Source: Bacteroidales bacterium
GTDB taxonomy: Bacteria > Bacteroidota > Bacteroidia > Bacteroidales > UBA932
NCBI GenBank assembly: GCA_028686425.1
Contig: JAQUBZ010000007.1
Coordinates: 17,959 to 81,958 of the forward strand
DNA: 64,000 nt
Reading direction: 5' to 3'
The notes beneath the pieces were generated by a model. That model did not search any database and was not told where the DNA came from. It worked only from the letters and a program-made list of their open reading frames with translations. Both the position numbers and the translations under genes were made by a program. This document shows positions 51,333-60,044 of the stretch, in pieces. Numbering within the stretch: the stretch's first letter is position 1; each line of letters opens with the position of its first letter.

Positions 51333-52679
51333 CTAATAAAGTGGTACTCCCTGATAGAATGAAAGTATTTTAGAGCGGAGAAGAAAATTGTATTTTGCCT
51401 GAACTTCCTCTGAAAGAGAATTTGCAAGGCGGGTACGAACCTGATTGTATTGGTATGTATTTGATCTCCCTGAAAGATATTTCTGCTCCTCATAGTCCAT
51501 GGCCATCTGTGATGCCTCAACCCCTTTGTGAGAGCTTAAATATTTCTGATAAGCTCCCTGAGCATTGATCCATGCCTGCTGTACTTCCTTATAGGTGTCT
51601 TGTCTCATTTTGTCGAGAGACAGCTGCTTATTTTTGATGTTCAATTCTGCCGAGCGGACACTGTTGCGTGTAGCCATTTTGTTAAAAATAGGAATCTGCA
51701 GGCTCAGGCCGATGGATGTAGCTCCATTCTGACTTAGTTGGTCTGCTAAAGAGGCATTGCTCTGCCCTGAGGCAAGTTTGTATGTGTAATAGTAAGAATT
51801 ACTGTAAGATGCTCCAAGGTAAAGATTGGGATAATATGCCGATCTGGCTACATTTTTAGTCATACGGCTCTCGTCAACGCGAGATCTGGCAGCTTTGACT
51901 GCAGGTTTGTTATCCACATACGATGTATATATTTCGGATGGCGAAACCGTAAAGGGGAGTTGAAGCATAACAGCATCATCTACATTTGGGGCTTCGACAT
52001 CAAATCCCTCAATTTCCTGCAAATTGATAGCCTGAGCCAAATCAAGCAGTGATGTACGAAGATTATTGGCCGCATCTGTCAGATTCATCTCCTCCTTTGC
52101 CATATTTGCCTGTGCATCATACAATTCAGATTCGGGACTCTTCCCGGCTGCGACAAGTTCCGATGTTATGTCAACCAATTCTTTGCTGAGAGCCAACTGA
52201 TCTGCGGCAAGTTTATACAACTCTTTTGTATATAATACCTGTAGATAAAACCCTGTAATCTGTATCGAAATATCCTCTTTTGCCTGGTTCAAGTCCTCAA
52301 CGGCTGCCTCAAATCCAAGTGTATTGGCTTTTATCTGGTTGTTTATTCTAAATCCTGAAAATATAGGAATTCCGGCACTTACGCCACCGGTGGAGGTGGA
52401 AGCCGTATGGTCCTGATATATTCCCTCTCTGTTTTGAGCTCTTCCGAGGTAGAAATTTTGTCCGAGGCTTGCTGACACTTCGGGAAGTCGAGACAATTGA
52501 GAGGTCTGAAGTGTAATCTTGCTGTTGTCTTTTGCAAGGTCATATTGCCGAACTGCAATATTATTTTCTATTCCGTATTCTATACACCTGCCGAGACTCC
52601 ACGCGCTTTTTTCACTCTGACCAAAGCATTTCATCGAGTATAGAATTATCAGGACTGTTATAAATACAAACTTCTTCAT
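51333..52679 (-). CDS. TolC-family outer-membrane protein of the MacAB-like operon
   Basis: A 448-residue outer-membrane factor with a Sec signal (cleavage near CFGQ, residue 21). The mature start SLGRCIEYGIENNIAVRQYD matches the family. Two helical repeats are joined by strands (GVSAGIPIFSGFRINNQI and ISIGLSLQIP-like). It is the last gene of a five-gene minus-strand operon: ATPase, two permeases, adaptor, TolC. It is distinct from the TolC protein at 13957-15309. Confidence 0.92.
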   Translation of the reverse strand: MKKFVFITVLIILYSMKCFGQSEKSAWSLGRCIEYGIENNIAVRQYDLAKDNSKITLQTSQLSRLPEVSASLGQNFYLGRAQNREGIYQDHTASTSTGGVSAGIPIFSGFRINNQIKANTLGFEAAVEDLNQAKEDISIQITGFYLQVLYTKELYKLAADQLALSKELVDITSELVAAGKSPESELYDAQANMAKEEMNLTDAANNLRTSLLDLAQAINLQEIEGFDVEAPNVDDAVMLQLPFTVSPSEIYTSYVDNKPAVKAARSRVDESRMTKNVARSAYYPNLYLGASYSNSYYYTYKLASGQSNASLADQLSQNGATSIGLSLQIPIFNKMATRNSVRSAELNIKNKQLSLDKMRQDTYKEVQQAWINAQGAYQKYLSSHKGVEASQMAMDYEEQKYLSGRSNTYQYNQVRTRLANSLSEEVQAKYNFLLRSKILSFYQGVPLY

Positions 52680-52681
52680 GA

Positions 52682-53785
52682 CTATTTATCGTTTATAGGA
52701 TTTCCTTTTATCTGAGCTGTCGAGTCGATGCCTGACAATATTTCAACGTTGATTCCGTCAGACAGGCCGAGAGAGACGAATTGTTTTTCAAATTGTTGTT
52801 TTTTCTTCTCCGTCCCCTTGAAGATGTTTACAAATGTCGAGTCTCCGTCAAATGAAATGGTACTTTCCGGAACGCTCAGCACGTTGTCTCTCTTGTCAAG
52901 GATAATTTCGGCATTTGCACTATATCCTGCACGAATAAATACATCTTTGGGAATAGTTACAGCTGCTTTTATCTGGAATAAAATTGCTCCATTGTCCTCT
53001 GTACTTTTAGGAGAGATATATTCGAGCACTGCATCAAATTTCTGATCCTGAATGGCTCCGACTGAAATCTTGAGGTTCATTCCCTCTTTGATGCGGCCAA
53101 CTTCGGTCTCGTCGATATTGCCTTTGAATATCATATTGCTCATATCGGCCACAGAAGCGATTGTGGTGCCGGCATTAAATGTATTGGCCTGAATGACAGA
53201 GTTTCCAACCTTTACAGGGACATCAAGTATCATTCCTGAAATAGTTGAGCGAATCTGGGTATTACTATATGAGGATGAGCGCTTTGCTATACCGTCACGT
53301 ACAATTTCGAGGTAGTCCTGAGCCGATTGCAAATCCTGCTTGGCGAGGTCAAGTGTGGTTTTTGCCTTTTCGTGCTCCTCTTTGGTGGCTACTTTCTTGT
53401 CATAAAGCAGTTTTGTCCTATCGTAGTCCATCTGAGACTGTTCCAAATTGAGTTTGGCTTTTGTAACCTGAGCTTCTGCGGAGTTCAGTGTACCCATTTC
53501 AGGGATAACCTGAATCTTGGCAATAACTTCTCCTTCTTTTACAAATTGTCCCGCTTCTTTGTACAAAGCAGATACAATCCCCGAAATCTGAGGCACAATA
53601 GCAACTTCATCACGCGGTTCGACTTTGCCTGTAGCTACGGTTTTTTTGACAATTGTCTGAATTTGAGGCTTCACTATCTCGTAAGACTCAATTTTAGGCT
53701 GTGATTTTTTCCAGAGGAATATAAATGTTGCTATTACAACTGCCCCCAACAATACAAATAAGATGGTTCTAAATACTTTTTTCAT
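52682..53785 (-). CDS. MacA-like periplasmic adaptor
   Basis: A 367-residue adaptor with an N-terminal membrane anchor at about 7-25. The lipoyl half begins IVKKTVATGKVEPRDEVAIV, a helical hairpin lies at about 95-165, and the second lipoyl half has IRSTISGMILDVPVKVGNSV. A beta-barrel and membrane-proximal domain follow. It begins 29 nt after the permease stop and ends 2 nt before the TolC gene, so it should couple the MacB-like complex to that TolC. Confidence 0.92.
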   Translation of the reverse strand: MKKVFRTILFVLLGAVVIATFIFLWKKSQPKIESYEIVKPQIQTIVKKTVATGKVEPRDEVAIVPQISGIVSALYKEAGQFVKEGEVIAKIQVIPEMGTLNSAEAQVTKAKLNLEQSQMDYDRTKLLYDKKVATKEEHEKAKTTLDLAKQDLQSAQDYLEIVRDGIAKRSSSYSNTQIRSTISGMILDVPVKVGNSVIQANTFNAGTTIASVADMSNMIFKGNIDETEVGRIKEGMNLKISVGAIQDQKFDAVLEYISPKSTEDNGAILFQIKAAVTIPKDVFIRAGYSANAEIILDKRDNVLSVPESTISFDGDSTFVNIFKGTEKKKQQFEKQFVSLGLSDGINVEILSGIDSTAQIKGNPINDK

Positions 53786-53814
53786 ATATGTCTATTTTAT
53801 TTATTATCAATTAA

Positions 53815-55071
53815 TTATTCTTCACGTATAGCATCAATTGCCTTAATTTGCAAAGCCCTCCATGCTGGTAAAATTCCCGAAAGCAGTCCGCAGACTATTA
53901 TAATTGCTGAAGATATTAAGGCTGTCTGAAAATCTATATGAGGATTCATAAAGAAGCCGTTAGGATCATTAGGTATAAATTTATTCACAATATCCATTAT
54001 CAACACTCCTGAAGCAAGGCCGAGAAATCCGGCAATAAGTGTCAGAATAAGGCTTTCACTCATGATTTGAGACATGATGCTGGCAGGCTTGGCCCCAAGC
54101 GCTCTCCTCACCCCTATCTCTTTAGTTCTTTCTCTTACCGTAATCATTACAATATTGCTGACACCGATTGCCCCGGCAAGCAGAGTTCCGATGCCTACAA
54201 CCCATATCAATAGATTTATTCCGAGCAACATGAGATTGTACCTCTTTGCAAGTTTCTCTATATCAAGACATTGTATAGCGTAATCGTCGGAGGGAGAGAT
54301 TGAATGTCTTCCCTTGATAACAGACTTTAAATAATCTTCCTTATCTACAATTGATACTCCTTTTTTGGTAGTAACAATAAACATGTGGATATCATCTCCC
54401 GAATTATATAGTCTCTGGATTACGGTATATGGCACCTGTATGCCCTCTCCATCACGTCCATTGATATTCACCCCTGTTGCCGTCTGGTCTGAAACCCCTA
54501 TTATTCTGTATGTTATACCTCCCACTTTTAAATATTCACCGACAGGATTCTGCCCTCTCATAAATAGTTCGTCATATACTTTTTTGCCGAGCACACACAC
54601 TTTTCTTCCCTCACGAACATCCATCTCGTTGATAAATCTGCCGTAATAAATAACCTGAGGAAGGATTTGTGTGTAATTGCCGGGGACTCCTTTTACTCTG
54701 TATCTTCCTGTCTTGTCTTTATGTACCACATTGGATGAGCCGCCTGACATAATGGGAGCGATAATATCCAGGTCCCGTACTTGTGCCTTTATTGCTTCCA
54801 AATCCCCCTCATTCAAACTCCACCATCTTCCCTTTCTGAATCCCATGTAAGGCTCGGTGGTCTTGTTGGTCCAGAAAAAACACGAATTAAGAGGAATATC
54901 CTGCACTTGTGCAAAAATGCCGTTGGAAATTCCATTGCCGGAACTAAGCATTATAACCAGCATGAATATGCCCCAGAATACACCAAAGGCTGTAAAGAAA
55001 CTTCTTCTCTTATTGCGGGTAATGGTCAGCCACACCTCCTGCCAGCGATCCGGATCAAAAAAATTATTCAT
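53815..55071 (-). CDS. MacB/FtsX-type ABC permease B
   Basis: A 418-residue permease with four helices: TM1 at about 22-42, a large extracytoplasmic MacB_PCD domain, then three C-terminal helices. TVRERTKEIGVRRALGAKP is the conserved FtsX-family cytoplasmic loop. The C-terminus ends IKAIDAIREE, also conserved. It overlaps the upstream permease gene by 8 nt. Two different permeases suggest a heterodimer with one ATPase type, unlike the fused MacB homodimer of Proteobacteria. Confidence 0.92.
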   Translation of the reverse strand: MNNFFDPDRWQEVWLTITRNKRRSFFTAFGVFWGIFMLVIMLSSGNGISNGIFAQVQDIPLNSCFFWTNKTTEPYMGFRKGRWWSLNEGDLEAIKAQVRDLDIIAPIMSGGSSNVVHKDKTGRYRVKGVPGNYTQILPQVIYYGRFINEMDVREGRKVCVLGKKVYDELFMRGQNPVGEYLKVGGITYRIIGVSDQTATGVNINGRDGEGIQVPYTVIQRLYNSGDDIHMFIVTTKKGVSIVDKEDYLKSVIKGRHSISPSDDYAIQCLDIEKLAKRYNLMLLGINLLIWVVGIGTLLAGAIGVSNIVMITVRERTKEIGVRRALGAKPASIMSQIMSESLILTLIAGFLGLASGVLIMDIVNKFIPNDPNGFFMNPHIDFQTALISSAIIIVCGLLSGILPAWRALQIKAIDAIREE

Positions 55072-56305
55072 ATCTCAACGCCTCTATTGGTTTAATTTTA
55101 ACTGCTTTCTTTGCCGGAACATATCCTGCTAACAATCCGGCCAACATCAATACTGCGGTAGCAGCAACAACTATTGTCAGATTGACAGAAGGGTTAAGGA
55201 ATATCTGCAAATCGTCAGGGTCGGTACTCGGTTTGATAAGGACATTCATCAACTCAACCGCACCAATCCCGAACAGCATTCCCACAAATCCGAAAAGTCC
55301 CGTAATCATCAGACACTCAACTATAATTAACTTGATAATAGATGATGGTTTCGCACCGAGAGACTTCCTGATTCCGAACTCTTTTGTCCGCTCCTTGACA
55401 GTTATGAGCATTATATTGCTGATTCCGACTATTCCGGCAATAAGAGTTCCGATTCCGATAATCCATATAAACAGGTTGATCCCTGAAAATACCCCAATCA
55501 TCTCCAGATACTGTTTCCACATACTCCAATAGTAAATTGCCGAATTGTCATTAGGATCATATTGATGCTTTTTGGCAAGTTTTGTCTTTAATTTCAAATC
55601 AAAATCATTGGTCTCTTTCACGTTTTTAAGTCCGTCAATAGTAACTGCTATTGAAGAATATCCGGTACTTGTTCCGAATATCTTGCCGACTGTGGTTATC
55701 GGAGCATAGCTTGACGGTTCCTGACTCATGTCATCATCCGAATAAACGCCTACAACCAAAAATGGTATTTTGGTGATTACTACATATTTTCCGAGAGGGT
55801 CAACATCTTTAAAAAGAGATTTTGCACTTCTTTTATGTATGACAATCACCTTTCTTGCCTCCTTTATATCCGCACCGTTAATATTTCGTCCCTCTATTAT
55901 TTTGATTTTGTCGATTTCGTTAAATTCGGGATATACTCCTGCAAGAGACGTAGATATATAATCCTGTCCGTAAACCATGCTGAGATTCCAGACTGAACGG
56001 GTGGGAGATATTACCGATATTTCGTCCAACTCGTCTTTCAAATAATCGGGATCTTTCTCGTCAAATATTGTTCTTCGTCCAACCTGAAGGCCATCATAAG
56101 GCATACTTGTACGTCCCGGCCACATTTCGGCCCTGTTCATGGCCTGACCGCCATAGTTGTTAAAAATACCATTTTTAAGCCCTGCTCCGGCACCGAGAAG
56201 CGTGATCAGCATGAAAATACCCCATGCCATCGAAAATCCCGTGAGGAAAGTACGCAGTCTGTTCTTTTTAAGCGTACTTAGTATTTCGTTAAACAAATCG
56301 AACAT
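55064..56305 (-). CDS. MacB/FtsX-type ABC permease A
   Basis: A 413-residue permease paralogous to the next gene, with the same layout: TM1 near 18-40 (AWGIFMLITLLGAGAGLKNG), an extracytoplasmic domain and three C-terminal helices. The coupling loop is TVKERTKEFGIRKSLGAKP and the C-terminus is IKPIEALRYE. It starts 3 nt after the ATPase stop and overlaps permease B by 8 nt. Confidence 0.92.
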   Translation of the reverse strand: MFDLFNEILSTLKKNRLRTFLTGFSMAWGIFMLITLLGAGAGLKNGIFNNYGGQAMNRAEMWPGRTSMPYDGLQVGRRTIFDEKDPDYLKDELDEISVISPTRSVWNLSMVYGQDYISTSLAGVYPEFNEIDKIKIIEGRNINGADIKEARKVIVIHKRSAKSLFKDVDPLGKYVVITKIPFLVVGVYSDDDMSQEPSSYAPITTVGKIFGTSTGYSSIAVTIDGLKNVKETNDFDLKLKTKLAKKHQYDPNDNSAIYYWSMWKQYLEMIGVFSGINLFIWIIGIGTLIAGIVGISNIMLITVKERTKEFGIRKSLGAKPSSIIKLIIVECLMITGLFGFVGMLFGIGAVELMNVLIKPSTDPDDLQIFLNPSVNLTIVVAATAVLMLAGLLAGYVPAKKAVKIKPIEALRYE

Positions 56306-56308
56306 GGC

Positions 56309-56986
56309 CTAAAATGTTTTTTCAATTGAACCGATTACACCATCCTTGATCCTGATGATTTTCTGGGCCATCGCTGCCATATCAGGGTCGTGAGTAACCA
56401 TCACAATCGTCATTCCGTCATCTTTATTCACACTCTTTAAAAGATCCATCACTTCGATTGACGTGACGCTGTCCAACGCACCTGTAGGCTCATCTGCCAA
56501 AATGACTTTTGGCCTGGAAACAAGTGAGCGGGCTATGGCCACCCTTTGTTTCTGTCCTCCCGACATCTCTGACGGAAGATGATCAGCCCAATCTGCAATT
56601 CCCATCTTTTCAAGATATTCCATTGCCATAAGATTCCTTTTCTTACGACTTATACCTTGATAATAAAGAGGCAGAGCCACATTTTCGACAGCAGTCTTGA
56701 AGGAGATCAGATTGAATGACTGAAATACGAAACCGATGAGCTCGTTGCGGTACTGCGCAGCTGTCTTTTCAGAGAGATCCCTGATTAATATGTCATTGAG
56801 ATAATAACTGCCGGTATCATAATTGTCGAGAATGCCGAGAATATTGAGCAATGTGGATTTGCCTGAACCGGACGCCCCCATGATAGCCACAAACTCTCCC
56901 TTTTCTATATTCAAATTCAACCCTTTCAAGACGTGAAGGGAAGTCCCGTTCACATAACTCTTGTTGATATTCTCAAGTTTTATCAT
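56309..56986 (-). CDS. MacB/LolD-type ABC ATPase
   Basis: A 225-residue ATPase; ATG at 56986. Walker A is GASGSGKST at 37-45, Q-loop Q89, signature MSGGQKQR at 141-148, Walker B VILADE at 161-166 and the switch-His region VMVTHDPDMA. All motifs are canonical. It is the first gene of the export operon. The operon promoter and a perfect inverted repeat lie immediately upstream. The substrate is unknown; MacB relatives move peptides, macrolides or lipoproteins. Confidence 0.95.
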   Translation of the reverse strand: MIKLENINKSYVNGTSLHVLKGLNLNIEKGEFVAIMGASGSGKSTLLNILGILDNYDTGSYYLNDILIRDLSEKTAAQYRNELIGFVFQSFNLISFKTAVENVALPLYYQGISRKKRNLMAMEYLEKMGIADWADHLPSEMSGGQKQRVAIARSLVSRPKVILADEPTGALDSVTSIEVMDLLKSVNKDDGMTIVMVTHDPDMAAMAQKIIRIKDGVIGSIEKTF

Positions 56987-57011
56987 AATTTGTATTTTCA
57001 ATTTTGTGCCG

Positions 57012-57019
57012 CAAAGATA
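57012..57019 (-). promoter_or_regulatory. TAnnTTTG promoter element of the MacAB-like operon
   Basis: On minus the sequence is TATCTTTG, 25 nt before the ATPase ATG. Its -33 region falls inside the inverted repeat at 57028-57058. Confidence 0.65.
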
Positions 57020-57027
57020 TATATTAC

Positions 57028-57058
57028 TTTTAGTATTATGCAATACAAAATACTAAAA
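57028..57058. promoter_or_regulatory. Operator-like inverted repeat of the MacAB-like operon
   Basis: TTTTAGTATT and AATACTAAAA are perfect 10-bp inverted arms with an 11-nt spacer. A nested GTATT ATGC AATAC at 57033-57046 shares the left arm. The repeat covers the spacer and -33 region of the export promoter. No dedicated regulator gene is adjacent, so the regulator may be encoded elsewhere. Confidence 0.65.
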
Positions 57059-57145
57059 TTTAAAAAATATTTTATTTGGTTGATTCAAATTGACTGTCTC
57101 TATACAATTAAAGACGTATTATCTTTAAAAAAGTTGCAGAAATAT

Positions 57146-57153
57146 TATCTTTG
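57146..57153 (+). promoter_or_regulatory. TAnnTTTG promoter element of the LysO-family gene
   Basis: TATCTTTG lies 14 nt before the ATG at 57168, giving a short leader. Confidence 0.6.
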
Positions 57154-57167
57154 CCGAAAAAATAATT

Positions 57168-58130
57168 ATGCTCTCTATCATTCTTTGCATGCTTGCCGGA
57201 ATTGTTGCAGGATATTTCGTGCGACAATGGAAATTCCCATGGCTCGACAGTGTGATGCTCTATATAATATGGCTGCTGCTTTTTGAGTTGGGGTTGGAAG
57301 TTGGGGGAAATCAACAGATTTTGAGAGCTCTGCCGACTCTGGGACTGTCTGCATTGGAGATTGCAGTCGCCGCCATGCTCGGAAGCTGTATAGCGGCATT
57401 CGGCATGGCTAAATGGATTGGCAGAGATATGTTTTGGAAAAAGCATATAGAAGACACGGTTGACAGAAATACGGCTGACGGCAACAAGCATCACGAATCT
57501 CCGCTGAAAGGAAGTCTGATAATACTTGCGTTTTTTATTGTCGGGTGCGTGGCCGGCTACTTCGGGCTGTTTGACAATCAGACCCTGCTGAAAGATGTGA
57601 GTTTTTACACTCTCGCCGTATTGATTGTGCTTGTGGGTATAAGCATCGGGAATAATCGTGAGGTACTCGGCAACTTAAAAAGCATGGACAGACGGCTGTT
57701 GCTGCTTCCCATATTTACCATAATCGGGACATTGGCGGCCTGCTCTCTATTATGGGGAGCAATGGGATTAGCTGCGAGTCAGCATAATATATCGGACAAA
57801 TTGAGCGATTTTCTTGCAATCGGCTCCGGACAGGCATATTATTCATTGTCAAGCATACTCATCACACAGAGCCGTGGGATTGAGCTTGGGACCATTGCTC
57901 TGCTTTCCAACATTATACGTGAATTAATGACACTGCTCACGGCACCGCTTCTTGTCAAAGTATTCGGCAGACTTGCACCGATTTCGGCGGGAGGAGCAAC
58001 AACTGCAGATACCACGCTCCCTATTATCAGACGTGTATGTGGTGATGATATGGCCATTCTGTCTGTATATCACGGATTCGCAGTAGATTTCTCCGTACCG
58101 TTCATGGTTACTCTGTTCTGCAGTCTCTGA
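57168..58130 (+). CDS. lysO: LysO-family (DUF340) transporter
   Basis: A 320-residue membrane protein with about eight helices in two parts. The N-terminal part begins MLSIILCMLAGIVAGYFVRQ; a charged linker at about 85-110 joins the second part. SGQAYYSLSSILITQSRGIE and GGATTADTTLPIIRR are conserved in LysO (YbjE), a lysine exporter in E. coli. Export of lysine or its toxic analogue thialysine is known for E. coli LysO; the substrate here is inferred. It is divergent from the MacAB-like operon. Confidence 0.88.
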   Translation: MLSIILCMLAGIVAGYFVRQWKFPWLDSVMLYIIWLLLFELGLEVGGNQQILRALPTLGLSALEIAVAAMLGSCIAAFGMAKWIGRDMFWKKHIEDTVDRNTADGNKHHESPLKGSLIILAFFIVGCVAGYFGLFDNQTLLKDVSFYTLAVLIVLVGISIGNNREVLGNLKSMDRRLLLLPIFTIIGTLAACSLLWGAMGLAASQHNISDKLSDFLAIGSGQAYYSLSSILITQSRGIELGTIALLSNIIRELMTLLTAPLLVKVFGRLAPISAGGATTADTTLPIIRRVCGDDMAILSVYHGFAVDFSVPFMVTLFCSL

Positions 58131-58149
58131 AATAAGTTTAAATATTGAT

Positions 58150-59889
58150 TTACAGTGATTTAATATAGGTAGTCGGGGAGATGCCAAGCTCTTTTTTAAA
58201 GACCCTGAATAGGGAAATTCTGCTGCCGAAACCACTTTCGGCAGCCAAAGAATCAATTTTAATATCCTTTCTGTGAGCAATGATTTCGAGGGCATAGTTA
58301 AGTTTCTGACGATTTACAAAGTCATTCACATTCATTCCCGTAACCTCTTTAATAGCGTTAGAGAGATATACTTCATTGGTGGCAACCATATCTGCCAGCA
58401 TTTTGCGATTAAGATTGTTGTCGATGAGGGCATCTCTGTTTGCTGCCAATTCTTTTTTCAGTCTGAAGACCATTTTCTCATTGTCGGACAGTTGTTCTAC
58501 AGGTATAATTATCTCTCCCTCAGCCTTTGCCAACTCTTGAATTCTTTTTGACAACTCCTTGTTCTTGCTGTTGGTTTTAAAAAGCAAATAGACAATCAGA
58601 CCGCAGATGACACAAAGCAAAATGCTTACATAACTGATTAACACAGTATTTCTGCGGGCATTTTCAGCCTTAATCGTTGCAATTTGAGCCTTTAACTCCA
58701 TCTCTCGTTTTTCGAGACCGAGGTCAATCACATTTTGAAGGGAGGCGATATTATTGACTGCTTTGGAGTAGAAAAATTGTGATGTCTCTTTAAAAATGGC
58801 CGCCGACTCTCTCCTGTTTCCTTGTTCATAAAGCAGTTGAGCCTTTATCTGCATAGCCTCCATAAGTAACCCTCTTCTATTCAAAAATTGTTCTATGGAG
58901 ATGATTTCTTCTATTTTGGGAAGCAGCCGATCCGGCTTTTCCCGCTCCTTTGCAATTAAATATTCAATACGCAGCCTTTCTGAGGCAAGATTACTTTTCA
59001 AATAAGATGACTGTATGTAATTTTCCGTTCGAGCGGCAGTGTCCAAATATCGGGATGCCGATTTATTGTCTTTCAGCGAAACATATCCCCTCGCAAAATT
59101 GAGAGCATTTGAGTGATAAGCCATTATTATATCATAAAGATCCGCACCTCTGTATATTTCCGTCTGAAGTTGCGGTTGGTATTCAGCACGGGAAGTCGGC
59201 AAACCACTTTGAAACCGTTCTGCCAATACCATGGCACTGTCAAATTTTCTTGTTTTTATTAATGCCTGTATTTGAGCACTATATATTTTAGTTTTCAACG
59301 CAAGATAAAACGCCCCGTCTTTATTGATGCTCTCAAGTGCCGAAATAGCCTTGTCCAATGTATAAACAGCTCTCGCTTGTTTGTTTACAACAAGGGAGAC
59401 ATAACCGACATCATACAGAGTCTGCGCTACACAGAAAGCACTTATTTGGGGAATGCTGTCCTTAGTTTGTTTCTGCAGGTCGCAAGCGACAAGATATCGC
59501 TGCTGCGCCTTGTTTAAGGCTATACCCATATCCCCATTCCACAGATTAAGCATCATATCGGCATTGCGTGTTGCATAGAGAATCTCCAAATAACGATTTT
59601 CTTCGGATAGTTGAAAAATTTTATAGCTTCTTCTCGTTCTATTTTTATCAAATTTTTGCTGAAAAACACCTTCCCTGATATATTTTCGGCTTTCAGCCAG
59701 CAATGCAACAGAATCACGCTCACGAGAACTTGATTCCGCCACTGATGCGGTAACAGTATCAGCGACAGATTGAAGTGAATCTTTTATCTGAATTTCAACA
59801 ACTTCCGACACAGACAACGCCTTTGCCTGATAACAAACCGACAAAAGCGATAATATTGCAAATCCAATGTACATAACTCTGTTTCGCAT
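58150..59889 (-). CDS. TPR-transmembrane-AraC-type regulator
   Basis: A 579-residue regulator; ATG at 59889 gives a basic start then a signal-like helix (MYIGFAILSLLSVCYQAKA). The roughly 370-residue periplasmic part is helical with TPR-like repeats (AQTLYDVGYVSLVVNKQARA, GYVSLKDNKSASRYLDTAAR). One TM helix is at about 415-437, followed by a short coiled coil. The C-terminal AraC-type DNA-binding domain is at about 483-579 (NRKMLADMVATNEVYLSNAI and VFKKELGISPTTYIK). This membrane-spanning layout is found in Bacteroidota regulators of polysaccharide use. It is divergent from the glycoside hydrolase gene and may control it; this is inferred. Confidence 0.9.
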   Translation of the reverse strand: MRNRVMYIGFAILSLLSVCYQAKALSVSEVVEIQIKDSLQSVADTVTASVAESSSRERDSVALLAESRKYIREGVFQQKFDKNRTRRSYKIFQLSEENRYLEILYATRNADMMLNLWNGDMGIALNKAQQRYLVACDLQKQTKDSIPQISAFCVAQTLYDVGYVSLVVNKQARAVYTLDKAISALESINKDGAFYLALKTKIYSAQIQALIKTRKFDSAMVLAERFQSGLPTSRAEYQPQLQTEIYRGADLYDIIMAYHSNALNFARGYVSLKDNKSASRYLDTAARTENYIQSSYLKSNLASERLRIEYLIAKEREKPDRLLPKIEEIISIEQFLNRRGLLMEAMQIKAQLLYEQGNRRESAAIFKETSQFFYSKAVNNIASLQNVIDLGLEKREMELKAQIATIKAENARRNTVLISYVSILLCVICGLIVYLLFKTNSKNKELSKRIQELAKAEGEIIIPVEQLSDNEKMVFRLKKELAANRDALIDNNLNRKMLADMVATNEVYLSNAIKEVTGMNVNDFVNRQKLNYALEIIAHRKDIKIDSLAAESGFGSRISLFRVFKKELGISPTTYIKSL

Positions 59890-59892
59890 ACA

Positions 59893-59900
59893 CAAAGATA
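59893..59900 (-). promoter_or_regulatory. TAnnTTTG element placed 3 nt before the regulator ATG
   Basis: On minus the sequence is TATCTTTG, followed by TGT and ATG at 59889. If translation begins at the next Met (59874) the leader would be about 18 nt, so this case is ambiguous. Confidence 0.5.
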
Positions 59901-60031
59901 ATACTATTTCCCCTTGTTAGTTTATTTTGGTGGTGCACCAACAATAAATTTGCAAAGCACGGTCATCACTTGACCATGTATTGAACTTTTTCAGGCAAAA
60001 TTGTCATGACATAGAAGTTGGTAATTTTTCG

Positions 60032-60039
60032 TAAGTTTG
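60032..60039 (+). promoter_or_regulatory. TAnnTTTG element placed 5 nt before the glycoside hydrolase ATG
   Basis: TAAGTTTG is followed by TAACC and then ATG at 60045. The mRNA would begin at or near the start codon. The 155-nt gap to the divergent regulator holds both promoters. Confidence 0.55.
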
Positions 60040-60044
60040 TAACC

